64,000 nucleotides of DNA from Gnetum montanum (GCA_015680685.1 MNCI01036290.1:277901-341900); one strand, 5' to 3'. Positions 1-11,689 are shown, counted from the stretch's first letter. Notes: a model not told the origin generated them from the letters alone. Program-made: numbers and translations.

Positions 1-1279
1 GTAAGATTGGGTGGCCCCCAACTAGTCCTAAATCTTCCCTCTATGGTCCACCTACCTACTAGCATTATCAACAATCAATGGGCCATCAGTGGAAAGGAAA
101 AAGAGGTTGGCAAAGAAGGCCTCACTAAGGTCAAGCACTATCCTCACATCACACAGTTGGGTGATGAATTTCCTAATGTGGATGCTAAAAGAGTCAATGA
201 CAGTGATCATTTTGGACAACAAAACACTTAGGCTAAGGGTAAAAAATAGGTACATCAACCTTGCATGTGTGATTCTAGCTATTAATGCCTCAGAGGCATT
301 GTGGCACAACCATTGCTGCACATCCTTCACATCACCATATTTCATGATGAGGGTGGCCTCTGTGCAATACCTAAAGCAACTACCATTGCAACCAAGGCAC
401 AACAATGTTAGAATTATGCAAAAGGAAAATTAACAAGCAACACATGAGAAAGAACATGAGTTAAAACTAAAAAGCATATGTGGCACAAATGAAGTTTAGG
501 ACAAGGGTGGCGCTGCAACATCGGTGTTAATCACACTGGTGGCCCACTCCTCATCCAACTAGTCATGGGTCCTACACCACTCATATTCCCTTGAGTGGTG
601 GGTAAGGTAGAACTCCAAATTAGATCCCACTTGCTCAAGCATAGCTTCCCAAACATTTGGGCTAGAGGAGAACACATCCAAGGTGGTGCAAGTCAAATCT
701 AGAGCATCCGCCTCATCATGTAGGTCCTCCTCATCAACCTTGAATCTAGCATTAAGCATGAACCATTAGCAAGGTAGCATGAGCAAGTAGTAAAAGACAA
801 ATTTTGAAATTTATAAAAGCACTTACCCTCTAGCATAGTAGACTATTCCAAGTGGATTCTAGAGCAGGGTGTGCACCCATAGCATCACGAAGAGGGTGTT
901 TCTCTTGTTGTAGCAATTGAACCCTATCATGCATCATATCCTAGATAGGCACCAAGCTCTCCTGGGGCCTCTACCTAAATCATCCATACCATCACTACTA
1001 GCAATAGGCTCATCTAATATGAACCTCAAGATGTCCTAATTAGCCCTGAGCAACAATGTCTCAGTGATGGCACTAGTAGCCTCTACATCTAAATGTGACC
1101 ACATGAGTACACTAAACTAATGTAATAGGTACTCTAGGAACTCACAAGCCCTTGGTTAAAACCACACCACCTAAATACCCAGCTACATATCTAGTGTAGG
1201 CATGTTACGTATAGGCTTGCTCATGTAGCACAAAATGCCCATGAGATCCATAATAATCAAGATAGGCTTCAATAGCACC
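1..1279 (-). pseudogene. Antisense passenger gene of E1, exons 2 to 4 (FCP1-like HAD domain and downstream region)
   Basis: Three exons are readable on the minus strand. Exon 2 (about 1279-827) starts after a TTGTAG acceptor and ends at GTAAGT. It reads PILIIMDLMGILCY (phosphatase motif I region), then EFLEYLLHQFSVLMWSHLD, then NTLFVMLWVHTLLQNPLG, the pattern of FCP1/NIF-type HAD phosphatases (aspartate motif, REFLEF..F.V.IWSS block, NTLL.DDSPYK...NP block). Exon 3 (from 745) follows a TGCTAG acceptor and begins FKVDEEDLHDEAD. Exon 4 (370 towards 1) begins YCTEATLIMKYGDVKDVQQW. All three align block by block with the antisense genes of A and B. The aspartates expected in the last HAD motif are gone and in-frame TAG codons are present, so it is a pseudogene. 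The 3' end lies outside the window. Confidence 0.75.
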
Positions 1280-3355
1280 CTACAACCACCAAGCAAGGAA
1301 CGAAGCATTAGTATGCATACATAGATGCAAATTTTGGCATAAAACCATTAAATTAAGTTTAATAAAGTTAACATAATACAACATGGATTAGCAAAAATTT
1401 TTGATTTTGACAAATGCCCTTTGGGGCCTCGTAGGTATAGGATGTCAACCAACTTATTTGGTGCACCTAGTACTCACTAGGGTAGAACATGTTTGCATAG
1501 GATTAGCATTTCATTTCACAAGTTTTACAGGTTTAGCATCATTGCAGTTTATATGATTAGCATTATTACATTTCATAAGTTTAGCATTATGCACAATTTA
1601 CAGAATTTTTACAATTTTTTTCTAGCTCTAGACTATCTTAATGGAGAGTGTAGTCCGAAAATTTCAAAATTTTTTATAACTCTATACTATAGCAATGGAG
1701 ATTGTTGTCCAAAATTTCCAAAAAAATTTCTAACTCTAGGCTACCTCCATAGAGAGCATAGTCTAGAAAGAAGTCAAAATTTTTTAGTGGCCACTGTGAC
1801 TATGCTCTCTATAGAGCATAGTCCCAGAAAAACTAACTTTCAAGCAAACAACATTTTATCAAACACTTGGCATCAAATGCACCTCCAAGGCATGGGAAGC
1901 ATAGTCCTGGCTATAGCTTGTAGGTAATGAAGTTTTTCCAATCACCCCAATGCTTTCCACACACCATGTCCCACCATGGTGCCATGCACCATCCCCACCA
2001 TCTTCTAGGCACCATCGCTCCCACCATGTCCTACATGTCTCACATCCACACCCTGCCATGTGCATCCTTCTTGCAGTCCCATGCCATTACATCTAGCGTG
2101 CCTAAACCCTTGCAAAAAAATTTGAAAACAAAAAAAATGTGCAAAATATGTGCCCTAAGGTTGATCACCCCTATGGCCCTCATTGTCACAATGTAGGGCA
2201 AGGTGCCCCACATGGTCCCTATGGCATCACAATCACACTGTGGGATGTAACATCCTCGTAGCCCTTGCCTCATCATGGGGTGTAATCACCCCATGGCCCT
2301 TGATGCACTTAGCCTCATATCCCCTTCTCAATTTAGTTTTTCAGAAAAAAAAAAAATTTAGAACCCTTGTTGTGTCCTCTACCTCATAGCCAGCCACCAC
2401 CAAAACCTTGATCCTTGCTCTACCCCTACTCATTCCATGAAAAAAAAAAAGAAATTTTTAAAAAGAATGAATCACAACACAAACCCCACACATGCCCTAG
2501 GAAACCCCAATAATAAGCAAACACTTCCCAACCTTATATCCCTATGTGTAGCCCTTATGGTAGCTTGTGGCCTCCCCTACCTATAGCTTCACTAGTGACC
2601 ACCGCAACCGTGACCTCTCGAAACTCCCATGAAAAAAAAATTATGCTAGAAACCTCACACCTCCCAGGCGCACCCATCACAAATCCCTCCACCACAACCT
2701 AGCAAAAACCCTCATGCATAACACATGAAAACCCTCATTACACAAAACCCTTCACAACCATGCACATCCTCCCTAGTTGTAATGGTTGAAGTGACCCATG
2801 CTAGTGGTGGTCTCTACCATGATAGGGTGCCATGCTAGGGCCCCAACAATGTCTATGGCCCAAACTCTCAAAGTGTAGAAAAGAAAAATGATGAAAAAAT
2901 GGCAAATGGAAGAGCGTAGTTGGGGTACTTGGAAAACAATGATAGCCTCCTCTCTTCCACACACACCTACAACAAGTAGCCTAGTGTATGCTTCCCCTCA
3001 TCCACATTCACCAATCCTAGGTGCAGGCATCCTCTTTGATGCATCATCTTACTCCAACTACACTCTTCATTGGTGGCATGAAAAAATAGCAATGGAAAAA
3101 CTACTTTTTAAACTTTGCATTGCAAAGTTTAAAAATGACAACTTACCTAAAGTAAAATGTGCTTTTATATTCTCCTGAGGTCATTTAATAACCCATCTAC
3201 CCAAGACTATGCTCCATACTTAGCCAAAATTTTTACCTTTTTGGTGAGAGCATAGTAGCATGGTTGGGTGAGAGTGTAGTCACCCACACTTAGCTAGAAT
3301 TTGCAACATTTTACGACCTAATGAAAGCTTGAGCTGATTTCATTTCCCAAGCATG
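1280..3355 (-). other. Intron 1 and 5' region of the E1 antisense gene; no clear exon
   Basis: By comparison with A this stretch should hold intron 1, exon 1 and promoter of the antisense gene, but I could not place exon 1. It contains A-rich runs and, at about 1615-1830, several copies of the inverted motif ACTATGCTCTC...GAGCATAGT, also found in the LTRs of E1 and F. ORFs here (for example 1493-1927 and 2888-3178, plus) have low-complexity composition and no recognisable domain. Confidence 0.4.
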
Positions 3356-3359
3356 CATA

Positions 3360-3480
3360 GCCTTTTATAAGCTGACACATCTAACACATACAGACTACAC
3401 TAAAACCTAAAACTAGCACACATAGTTTGCTAAGACCTAAAACTAGCACACACGACCTGCCAAGGCCTAAAACCAGCATG
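3360..3480 (+). repeat. Short tandem repeat tract (AGACCTAAAACTAGCACAC type), 5' of RT
   Basis: About three degenerate units of 30-40 bp share the core CCTAAAACTAGCA. The same core, often as CCTTAAACTAGCA, recurs at the corresponding positions of A (33530-33980) and B (14285-14400), directly upstream of the RT region. Confidence 0.7.
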
Positions 3481-3609
3481 CACACATACCTATCCCTCTT
3501 TATAGCCCCTATTGCATACTTAGAAAAATATTCATCATATTGCTTTTTATTCATTTGTGTACATTTACTTAGTTTAGATAGGTTCTACTTAACATTTTAC
3601 TTATTCATT

Positions 3610-3957
3610 TTGCAGGAATATGAGATGGCCATGCTTGAGTAGCTTCTTTCACCTCTGGTCATCACTGGGCCTTATGGTGATATCAAGCAATACATCAACC
3701 CACATTACCTAGACCTTGAGCCTATAGCCTACAACAAATACATAGCATCTATAGAGGCACCACTAAACTGGCCCACCCATCTAGTTAAGGCTCTCAACCT
3801 AGAGGTAGGAGACATCACAAATGCTTCCCTTGTTGAGATCCCTGTAACAACACCCAATGGCAAGGTGAAAACACTAAAATTAAGCTTCCCACTAAATCCC
3901 CAACATGTCCAAGACATTGCTAAGGTGCTAAATGATAACATCAAGACATTTGCATGA
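3610..3957 (+). pseudogene. Remnant of the N-terminal part of the pol RT region of E1
   Basis: The plus strand reads through a segment that matches, block by block, the stretch just before the RT palm in element A (34090-34440): a YGDIKQYINPHYLDLEP-like start, then LNWPTHLVKALNLE, then KVKTLKLSFPLNP, ending VLNDNIKTFA. In A the homologous end reads ILQDNIDVFAWSY and continues into RT. Here the match breaks off at about 3957 and the RT palm, RNase H and integrase are absent. In-frame stops (TAG, TGA) are present. Confidence 0.75.
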
Positions 3958-4019
3958 TCATATGACTATAATTGGCATAACATTTGTCCTTAGATCATGA
4001 CATTAAATTGGCATAATAG

Positions 4020-4115
4020 CATTCATTCGCTACAATGTTAAACTCATGCAATAGTCTGCTAGGATTATAAACTAGCACACCATGATCTACCAAGACATTA
4101 AACTAGGTTTTCCAT
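4020..4115 (+). repeat. Short repeat tract that follows integrase in related elements
   Basis: Two or three units with TATAAACTAGCACAC and ATTAAACTAGG match the tract after integrase in A (37580-37815). Its position just after the truncated pol marks the right border of the internal deletion in E1. Confidence 0.6.
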
Positions 4116-4204
4116 TAGTCACGCATACTTCCATGAGCAAGTGAGTGAGAATAATTTCAAACCCCCCTCCTCCTCCACTTTTCTACACCACGTAGGCAAG
4201 GATA

Positions 4205-4570
4205 CAATAGTCTTAGAATGGAACACTAGCCATCACTCTGGCCTTTGAAGCACTTGCAGCATTATGGCCCCCAATCATTTTGCTAATTTTTTTAGCTCTT
4301 GCCATTGGTCTAGCCTTGGGAGAATTTGTAGCATTATGGCCTAATGCCATTTTTCTAGTTTCTTGAGCACTTGCCACCATCTTAGCCTTTGAAGCAGTCA
4401 TAGCATGACCATCCTTGGACACTTTTCTAGCTTTTTGAACATTTGCAATTGGCGTAGCCTTTGGAGCATTTGTAGCATTATAACCTGTATGTATTTTGCT
4501 AATTTTCTAAACACTTACCATCAGTTTAGTCTTCGAAGCACTCACAACATTATCACCCTTGACATTTTTT
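4205..4570. repeat. 72-bp tandem array, five units
   Basis: The marker GCATTATGG or its variants occurs at 4259, 4331, 4403, 4475 and 4546, a period of 72 bp. The minus strand is open through the first three units (4213-4422) and encodes a 24-residue repeat with core GHNA...SKAR.MA.A, rich in Lys, Ala, Ser and Met. Such arrays in the 3' untranslated region are known for Tat/Ogre-type elements. Confidence 0.8.
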
Positions 4571-5450
4571 TTGCATTGCATGTTTTATGGTTTTCTTATC
4601 TTCTCGAAGTTGTGTTTGCAGGATGAACACCTAAGGTGGTCATGCAAAAGTGCATCTCATTGCAGTAGCAAGTCGCCACATTGCTCCAATATGCATGATT
4701 GGACTTGTTGAGCCTCTCAAGAGTGCATAACCATATTACTCCATTATAGCCTACACCCATCCCTCTGCCTCCATACTTTTGCATTCCCATGCATAGTCAA
4801 GACTACAAACCCTTGTGACCGCATGGCATCCTCTTGCAAGTCAAACTATAGAAACCAAGGTAGACATAACATAAGTTGTTCCATGGGGAGCCTCTACTGG
4901 CTGGTCAAAGCCTAGGTAGATGTAACATAAGTCATCCCAAGGAGGAAACACCTATCCCACATATGTGACATGATTTCACAAGCATCAAAGAAAAAGCTCA
5001 TTTGGTGGTACAGAGTCCACTTGGTGGAACACATCTTGTAGTTAGCATTTAGAAAAGTACAAAATCCAAAAAAGATTTACCCTATAGAAAAAATAAAAAG
5101 AAAAAATAAATAGAGCAAAGGGGGAAAAGCATGTCCCTAAAAAAATCAACAGAGCTACAATTTCGTAACCAATCAGGTCCTGAATCTACCTTAACTCTCT
5201 CATGATCACTCTAACAAGAGTTCAACGTTTCTCATAGGCAATCCACCTTGGTGCCATGGTTACCATTAGTTGTGCTAACTTCACATCCTGCACCATGATC
5301 CCCTCTTTACATTTCATCTCCCCTATTATCCCCTAGCACATTACCTACATCATTTTTCCCCTAGCATATCGCTATCCACAACACTCTTAAGCATGATGTA
5401 ATGACATCCAACCATAAATGAAAGAGTGATGTTGGTGCCAAGCCTGCTAT
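4571..5450 (+). other. 3' untranslated region of E1, nothing coding recognised
   Basis: This lies between the 72-bp array and the polypurine-tract hairpin. I see AT-rich unique sequence, an A-rich patch near 5060-5130, and no domain on either strand. Confidence 0.4.
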
Positions 5451-5526
5451 GGTGTTTTACAGTTCTTTGTCAACATCTCTCGGGCCACTCCTATAGATGC
5501 CAACAAAGAGGGGCTAATGAAACACC
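5451..5526 (+). other. Hairpin spanning polypurine tract and start of the 3' LTR (E1)
   Basis: The upstream arm starts GGTGTTT at 5451 and continues CTTTGTCAACATCT. The downstream arm holds AGATGCCAACAAAG, the polypurine tract (CAAAGAGGGGCTAA, ending at 5517) and the LTR start TGAAACACC at 5518. GGTGTTT pairs with the LTR terminus and CTTTGT with ACAAAG, with a few internal mismatches. The same arrangement is seen in A (38763-38837) and B (11413-11490). Confidence 0.7.
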
Positions 5527-7211
5527 ACCAAATTTCAGTAATAGCTTCTTAACTACAAATTTCTCGAAGTCTCAACATGAGGTAAATTTTTTCTAAGTGT
5601 TGGGATTATGCTCTCCACTGTCCCTGAGCATAGTCAACTAATCAAGAGCATATTTAGCTCCAAAAACAAATTTTTTGCAATTATTCCTAAGTTTCATCAT
5701 GAAGCAAAAAACTGTAAAATTTTCTAAGTGTTGAGACTACACTCTCCACTACACCAGAGCATAGTTAGCTCAGTAGAGAGCGCAGTCAACACCAAAGGCT
5801 AGTTTGCAAATTTCTTTGAAGCGTCAATCCAGAAGCTATAGATTTTTCTAAGTGTTGAGACTACACTCTCCACTACACTAGAGTGTAGTTAAGCATTGTT
5901 GACATGGAAGAAATAGTTTGGCAAGAATTTTTCCAAGTGTTGAAACTATGCTCTCCACCAAACTAGAGTGTCATCAAGCACAGCCAATTGAAAGCCAAAT
6001 TTTGCAAAAAAATTCCAAATGTTGAAACTATGCTTGACCCCAGTTGGGAGCATAGTTAGCCTCCTATGGAGCTTAGTTAGCAAATAGTCACTTTTATGCA
6101 AAATTTATCTAAGTGTTGGACTATGCTCTCCCCCAGTCTAAAGTGTAGTCAACCGAAATAGACTCCAAAGGCCTCCACAACATAGCACCAGCACTCAGCA
6201 CAACTCCAAAACATCTATAATAAGTGTAGTTAGCAAAAATACATCTTTTTTGTACTTCTTTTAGTCGCCAAATTGTAACTACACTTGACCCCACTCAAGA
6301 TAGTGGACAACATATTCCTAAAGCATAGTCTCCAAAGGTGCATTTTTTGAATCTTTTCAAGTACATTGTAGTCCTATTCAGCTCACAAACATGTAGTTGG
6401 TAGCATAGTTAGAGTCTAGTAGTCTCATCGAGTCCATTGGAACACACTAAAGCATAACACCACTTGCTTTAGTGGAGAGTGTAGTTGGGTTTAGCATAGT
6501 CCCAACCATCCCATTACCATGTGGTAACCGATCCACATTCCATGGAAATCCTAGGCCTATAAATACCCTAGCCCTCTAAGTTTTAAGGGTTGGAAAATTT
6601 GAAATTTTTCATTCTTGGCATTTAACATTTTGGAAGCACATTTGACATTTTCGTAAGGCAAGGTATTTGCACACCACTGTAGCTCACCACAGGACATCAC
6701 AAACCATTGCAGTCCACTGCACACCATGGTAGCCAACCTAGTAGGCATAGACCTCATGGTAGAATGTTAGTCTTCATGGTCAAACATCCCAAGACTATGA
6801 CTATGTGATCCACTATGCCTACTATACATGGCATACCTTTTTACCCATTCTAAGGTTAACTATGCTCAACCCCATTTGGGGTGGTGCCACTTTTCCTTTC
6901 GCTCTCTCCCCTCTACATTTTTTTAGCATTTTACTTATATTTTTGGTTGTTTTAACAAACTTTCATGCATTAACACCCTTGTTTTGCACTAGAAACCTTA
7001 ACTACTCTCACCTTTTCTGACCCCACAAACACTGTTAGACACTTAGCATCATTTGGCATTACATTTGGTAAGTTCCCATTGGATTGACAAGATCATCTTG
7101 GACATCCCATCTCTACCTCTACTAGGTCCTCACATGAATGTGGGGTTAAAGCCATGTACCTATGAACATCTTGGTGTTCCATTCCAACTACCAATGTTTT
7201 CGGTCACTACA
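5518..7211 (+). repeat. 3' LTR of E1
   Basis: It begins TGAAACACC directly after the polypurine tract and ends CACTACA, followed by GTGAT. Its length of 1694 bp agrees with the LTRs of A. U3 holds an irregular array of about six units starting CTAAGTGTTG at 5596, 5727, 5850, 5934, 6015 and 6109, each with inverted motifs of the type ACTAYGCTCTCC...AGAGYRTAGT. A TATA box (TATAAATACC) is at about 6558, followed by GGGTTGGAAAATTT, which recurs after the TATA box in the LTRs of A and F. ORFs inside are not genes. Confidence 0.85.
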
Positions 7212-7936
7212 GTGATGAAGTCAACTTAGGAGGCAATATACTCTTGTTCATTTTAGTGGATAAGCTTGTAGCCTCATTTGGCTTCCATGTCCAAGTAGTT
7301 TACAAATAGGCCTACTTGGATCTTTATGTAGATAAATTCATATTATTCATTGTTCATTTTGGTATACTCAAGGTCTTGACAACACAACCTAAGGGATTAC
7401 CTTGGCTTTGTCACAGCAAAACTAGTAGGGTGGTCAATCTTGGTCTCTTATTAGGTGGGCAAGACAATGAGTGCTAAAGACCGATGTTAAAGGTTGTTCA
7501 AAACTCATGTATGTGGATTAATTTGCAAGATTATAGACGTTACTAGTTGTGGAAAATGGCTAACTTTGCTGACTGAGAAAATGGCTAATACTAGTCACTG
7601 AAAAACTGGCTACCTCTGATGACTACACTCTCTACGCTAAGAGCTAAATACACTCTCAACACTGAGAGCTAACTATGCTCTATACTAAGTGCCCAAAATT
7701 TGGCTAAATGTTGTAATTTGTGTTGCTGCATGGTATTCTAGAGGAACCAACTATTGGATCCAATATACACCAATTGGTTAGTAGATGACACCTATGCTGG
7801 CCTAAGATCTAGCTATTGTTGCACATGTAGTAGGTCCACAAGGGTATCACAATCTATGCTAGCCTGAAGCTAGAAATGATGATGTAGAGAGCATGTAAGA
7901 TAATTGCAGTGGAGACTGAAGAGGAAAATGGTTTAG
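7212..7936. other. Spacer between the E1 LTR and the inverted LTR F; possible decayed exons
   Basis: The plus strand of 7213-7560 can be read with few stops, and 7740-7935 follows an acceptor-like TATTCTAG and ends in an acidic ETEEENG-like stretch. These may be pieces of another copy of the antisense passenger gene, but I could not align them convincingly. Between them (about 7560-7700) are copies of the ACTACACTCTC inverted motif. Confidence 0.3.
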
Positions 7937-7963
7937 GCCCTGCTTCTAGTACTAGAAAATTAT
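7937..7963 (-). promoter_or_regulatory. Decayed primer-binding-site-like sequence next to LTR F
   Basis: On the minus strand the LTR end is followed by TAGTACTAGAAGCAGGGCC, which resembles the primer site of A (TGGTGCTAGAAGGAGGGC at 24700-24717) in sequence and position. This implies that F is the 5' LTR of a minus-strand element whose internal part has largely been lost or replaced by E1. Confidence 0.55.
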
Positions 7964-9620
7964 TGTGGCCAAAAACATCAATGGCTAAAACACTGAGGGA
8001 TCAACAAATTCATAGTTCTAACCCCACGTTCGTGTGAGGGCCTTCTAAAGGTGGAGATGGGGTGCCTTGAATGATCTTGTTGATCAAATAGGAACTTACC
8101 AAATGCAACCAGGGTGTAGTGTGATTAGTTATGATGCTAAGGTGAAATGATGCTAAGTGTTTGTGTGATGTCAACAGTGTTAACGGTGTCAATGGGATTG
8201 AGCATAGTCAGGTTTATTGGCAAAAATGAGGGTAACAACATGTGACAACTAATGTCCAAGTGTAGTTTTAGGTGCAGATATGTGATGAAATAGTAGAAAA
8301 TGAAAATAAAATGCTAAATATGCAAAGAAAGAGAGAGAGAAATCGAACACCACCCCAAATGGGGTTGAGTGTAGTTAACTTTAAAAGGGGTGAGAAGGTA
8401 CACAATGTAAAAAAGACATAGTGGATAGCATAGTCACAATCTCGAGAGTATCTAGCTACAGAGATTGATGTTTCACCATGGTGCCTATGCCTATTGGGTT
8501 GGTAGCCATAGTGTGTTATGGACTATGGTTGTATGCAACTTTTCCAAGATGCTTCTAGTTCCTTCCCAAGTGCTCATTAGGTTTGCAAGTTTGTGTCTAA
8601 AATGTGTTAATGCTTCAAATTTGCCAACCAACTTAAATTTTCCAACCCCTAAAACATTGAGGGTAGGGGTATTTATAAGGCTAGGATTAGTGTAAAATGT
8701 CTGATGGCTACCACATGGTAGAGGAGATGTTTGGAGCTACACTATCACCCAACTACACTTTCCACTGAGGCTAGTGGTGTTGTGCTTTGCCATGCTCTAC
8801 TAGACTTTGTGAAACTATGATACTATGACTACACTATCAACTCCATCTGCATGTGCCTAGGGGACTGTATGGTATCTAAAAAATGCAAGTTTGGAGACTA
8901 CACTTCGAGATTACGCTTTCAACTATCTTGCATGTGGTAGAGCATAGTTACAATTTTGGGGATAAAAGAGATCTAAAAATGATGCATTTTACTAACTATG
9001 CTTGCTAGAGGTAAGTTGGAGCTGAGTTGAATACCAATGCTAGATTGTAGAGGCCTTTGGAGGTTGTTCTGGCTAACTACGCTTGACCATGCTCTGGACT
9101 AGGGAAGACCATAGTTTCACTCTTAGAAAAATTTTGCAAAAAATGGCTATGTGATGACTACACTCTCAATGGAAGGCTGACTACACTCTTGACTGGGGAT
9201 GAGTGTAGTCCCAAAAATTGTCAAAACTTGCAAAAATTAGCTTCTAGTTGACTATGCTTTGAGCTAGGGGAGAGCATAGTCTTGACACTTAGAAAAATTT
9301 GCAAAAAATGGGCCTTCATGTTGACTACGCTTGACTACACTTTGGGGTAGTAGAGAGCATAGTCTTAGCACTTAGAAAATTTTGCAGCAATTGACTTGAC
9401 ACTTAGAAAAAATTAAAAATTTTCCCTTTGTGTTAACTACACTTTGCATGAGGTTGACTATGCTCTAGCGTAGTAAAGAGCATAGTCTCAAAACTTAGAA
9501 AAAATCTACAAAAACCTAATTTTTGAGCTACCTACGCTCTCCACTAGGCTGACTACACTCTCGGGTAGTGAAGAGCGTAGTCCCAACACTTAGAAAAATT
9601 TGCAAAAGCTACCCTCATTC
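7964..9620 (-). repeat. LTR F, same family as the E1 LTR but inverted
   Basis: Read on the minus strand it shows, in order, the CTAAGTGTTG-plus-ACTACGCTCT array (about 9600-9090), a TATA box at about 8669-8678 (TATAAATACCCC), GGGGTTGGAAAATTT, and an end at GGCCACA. This is the same order as in the E1 LTR. The first 50-70 bp of the expected LTR start are missing at 9620, where the LTR of element B begins. The likely cause is insertion of B into F. Confidence 0.65.
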
Positions 9621-11421
9621 TGACACTCCATGGTAAGTCTTGGGAGTAAAAAAATACAAAGCCCAAACACCTACCACTCTATGGTAGGTCTTGGAAGTAA
9701 AGGAGGATGGATGATAGCATTGATAAAAATGCATATTCAAAGGTTTTGACTATAAAATAAAAGTTTCAATATGACAGGCAATGTCAACAATAATTATAAT
9801 AAGATTTGGTCATAGAAATCAAGCAAAGGCCCTCATTCTAGCATTAATAAAACTATTGCAACTAGAAAAATTGATCATTGGAATGGAGATCGATGGATTC
9901 GGTGCACAGTAGTCCTCAACCTTGGATCCCTAGGACCTCTATGAAAAAAAGGATTTGAGGAACCTTGGCTGCTCTGTAGATCAATCAGAGTCTTGGGAAT
10001 TTGTAAAATGGTTTAGTAAAATTGAATGCAAAAATTAATAACAGATCTAAATAATGCATAGAAAATAAAAAATATATCTTTCACACAAAATTGAAAACTT
10101 AAAACTTTATTGAGAGAGAAAAAATAAAGAATAAGTTAGAGAAATGTGTAAAAATGATGTCTAAATGGGTAGTAAGCATGTTCACTTGGATGGGAGTTGA
10201 GGATTCATTAAAGTTTATGTAGTCAATTCCATGATCCAAATGTCTTGCTACTTCCAATGCTATCAAACCTCTAGAACTGAAATCTTAGATTTGCAATGTT
10301 GGCTATGTTGGAGGTTGAGAAGTGTGAAAAATCTAAGCTACCCAAATGCTCTACACTGGGAGTTGGGAATCCTAGGAGTGTAGTGTGAAGCTTGAAAATT
10401 CACAAATCCCAAAGGTGGTTACAAGACCATAAGGTCATAGGGTGTTTACACTAGGTTCAAGAGAATACAAGTATGGAAACTTGTATAAAACTCTCAATTG
10501 CTTGAGAATGCCCAAGTGTAGAACTATGAATAATTTTGTATGCCAAAAGTCTCAAATTACGAAAGTGTGGGACCTTGAGAAAAAATTTTGAACATGTAAA
10601 TGATGCTTGAGGCTAGTTTTTATAGTTTTTGGTCCATGAATGGGGTTGCAAAATGGTTATGATTTGGCTACACAGTGGCTGCAAATTGGCTACCAGATTG
10701 CTGCAAATTTTTGTCTCATTCAAGTGAGATGAGTGCCCAAATTTGGGGGATTACCATATATAGTAAGTGCCTTTTCCCATGGTCATTTTGTTTACTATAA
10801 ATAGTCAGAAGGGCACAGTTCCATACTAGAGATGAATATTCTACACTAAGCTCTCCACCATACTTGCTAAAGTGGATAGTCAATGTTGCAGTGCATGAAG
10901 TGTTGAAATCTAGCTATTATGGCTTCCACGCTGGGGGGATGTAGTTTCTATGCTGGGGGTGGAGCATCCATGTTGGGGAAAATTTCCATACTAAGGGGGA
11001 ACATTTCCAAGTAGAGCATGTAGTCTCAATGCGAGGAGGAAAAGTTTTCAAGCTAAGGGAAAACCCTCCACCTCTCCATAGTAGGGGTAGGTGAGATTTA
11101 CCTCATGCATGTGTTTCCAACATAGAAAAATGTATACCCCCACAAAACCCATCAAATTACCTTTTTTGGTATTCCAAAAGGCATTTTTAACAACCACTCC
11201 CCCAATGCTAAAATATAAATACTAGGTGACTTTTTTTAACTTTGGGAATCAAGCTTTGATCACTTATGAGGCATTTTTTAGTTCCAAAAGTTAAAGTATG
11301 TGAAATTTCCCACTGTGGGTTACAATCTAAATATTTATAATGAAGTATTATCTTGCGTTTCATGGGGTGAGCACTACATCATAACAATTGGCTATAACAT
11401 GCAAATTTTTATGGTGTTTCA
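9621..11421 (-). repeat. 3' LTR of B (inner end certain, outer end approximate)
   Basis: On the minus strand it starts TGAAACACC at 11421, right after the polypurine tract. The outer end is set at the TG at 9621, where the inverted LTR F starts to match; this gives about 1.8 kb. A TATA-like CTATTTATAG lies near 10800. At 10920-11040 several purine-rich units of the type CATGCTGGGGG occur. The sequence has diverged from the LTRs of A and E1 outside the terminus. Confidence 0.5.
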
Positions 11422-11490
11422 ATGGTTCCTCCTTGTTGGTGTCTAGAGGATTGACTAGAGAGGCACCGACAAAGAATACAAAACACCACT
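11413..11490 (-). other. Hairpin spanning polypurine tract and LTR start (B)
   Basis: On the minus strand the upstream arm reads GGTGTTTTGTATTC then TTTGTCGGTGCCTCT, and the downstream arm AGACACCAACAAGG, the polypurine tract AACAAGGAGGAACCAT, and the LTR start TGAAACACC. Compared with A the inner stem differs at both arms (CCAAC/GTTG in A, CGGTG/CACCA here), so pairing is kept by paired changes. Confidence 0.7.
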
Positions 11491-11554
11491 ACATATTGTT
11501 ATGCTATAATGCATATAGGCCACATGAGAATTAGGCTATCCAGGTTACCAAAGT

Positions 11555-11645
11555 TTCTAGTTTAAGGCCATGGTGGGCCATGGTACTAGTTTAAGGCTAT
11601 AGCAAGCCATGTTGCTAGTTTAAAATTATAACAAACCATTGAAGG
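11555..11645 (-). repeat. Short repeat tract after integrase (B)
   Basis: Three units contain the reverse complement of CCTTAAACTAG (CTAGTTTAAGG and variants) separated by GGCCATGGTGGGCCATG-like spacers. They occupy the same position as 37580-37815 in A. Confidence 0.7.
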
Positions 11646-11689
11646 TAGGCTCACTTGCTAATCATTATCAACTACATGCAGTATGGCTT

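Larger units (their letters stand above)
1..7211 (+). mobile_element. Element E1: right part of a Tat-like Ty3/gypsy LTR retrotransposon
   Basis: The element runs off the left edge. From left to right it holds an antisense passenger gene (minus strand), a short-repeat tract, a remnant of the start of the reverse transcriptase region, a second short-repeat tract, a 72-bp tandem array, a hairpin with polypurine tract and a 3' LTR. The order matches the complete element A further right, which allows the parts to be named. RNase H and integrase are missing: the reading stops just after the segment that precedes the RT palm, and the next recognisable sequence is the tract that follows integrase in A. 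E1 is therefore internally deleted. Its LTR, 1694 bp, is the same length as the LTRs of A (1708 and 1697 bp). Confidence 0.8.
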
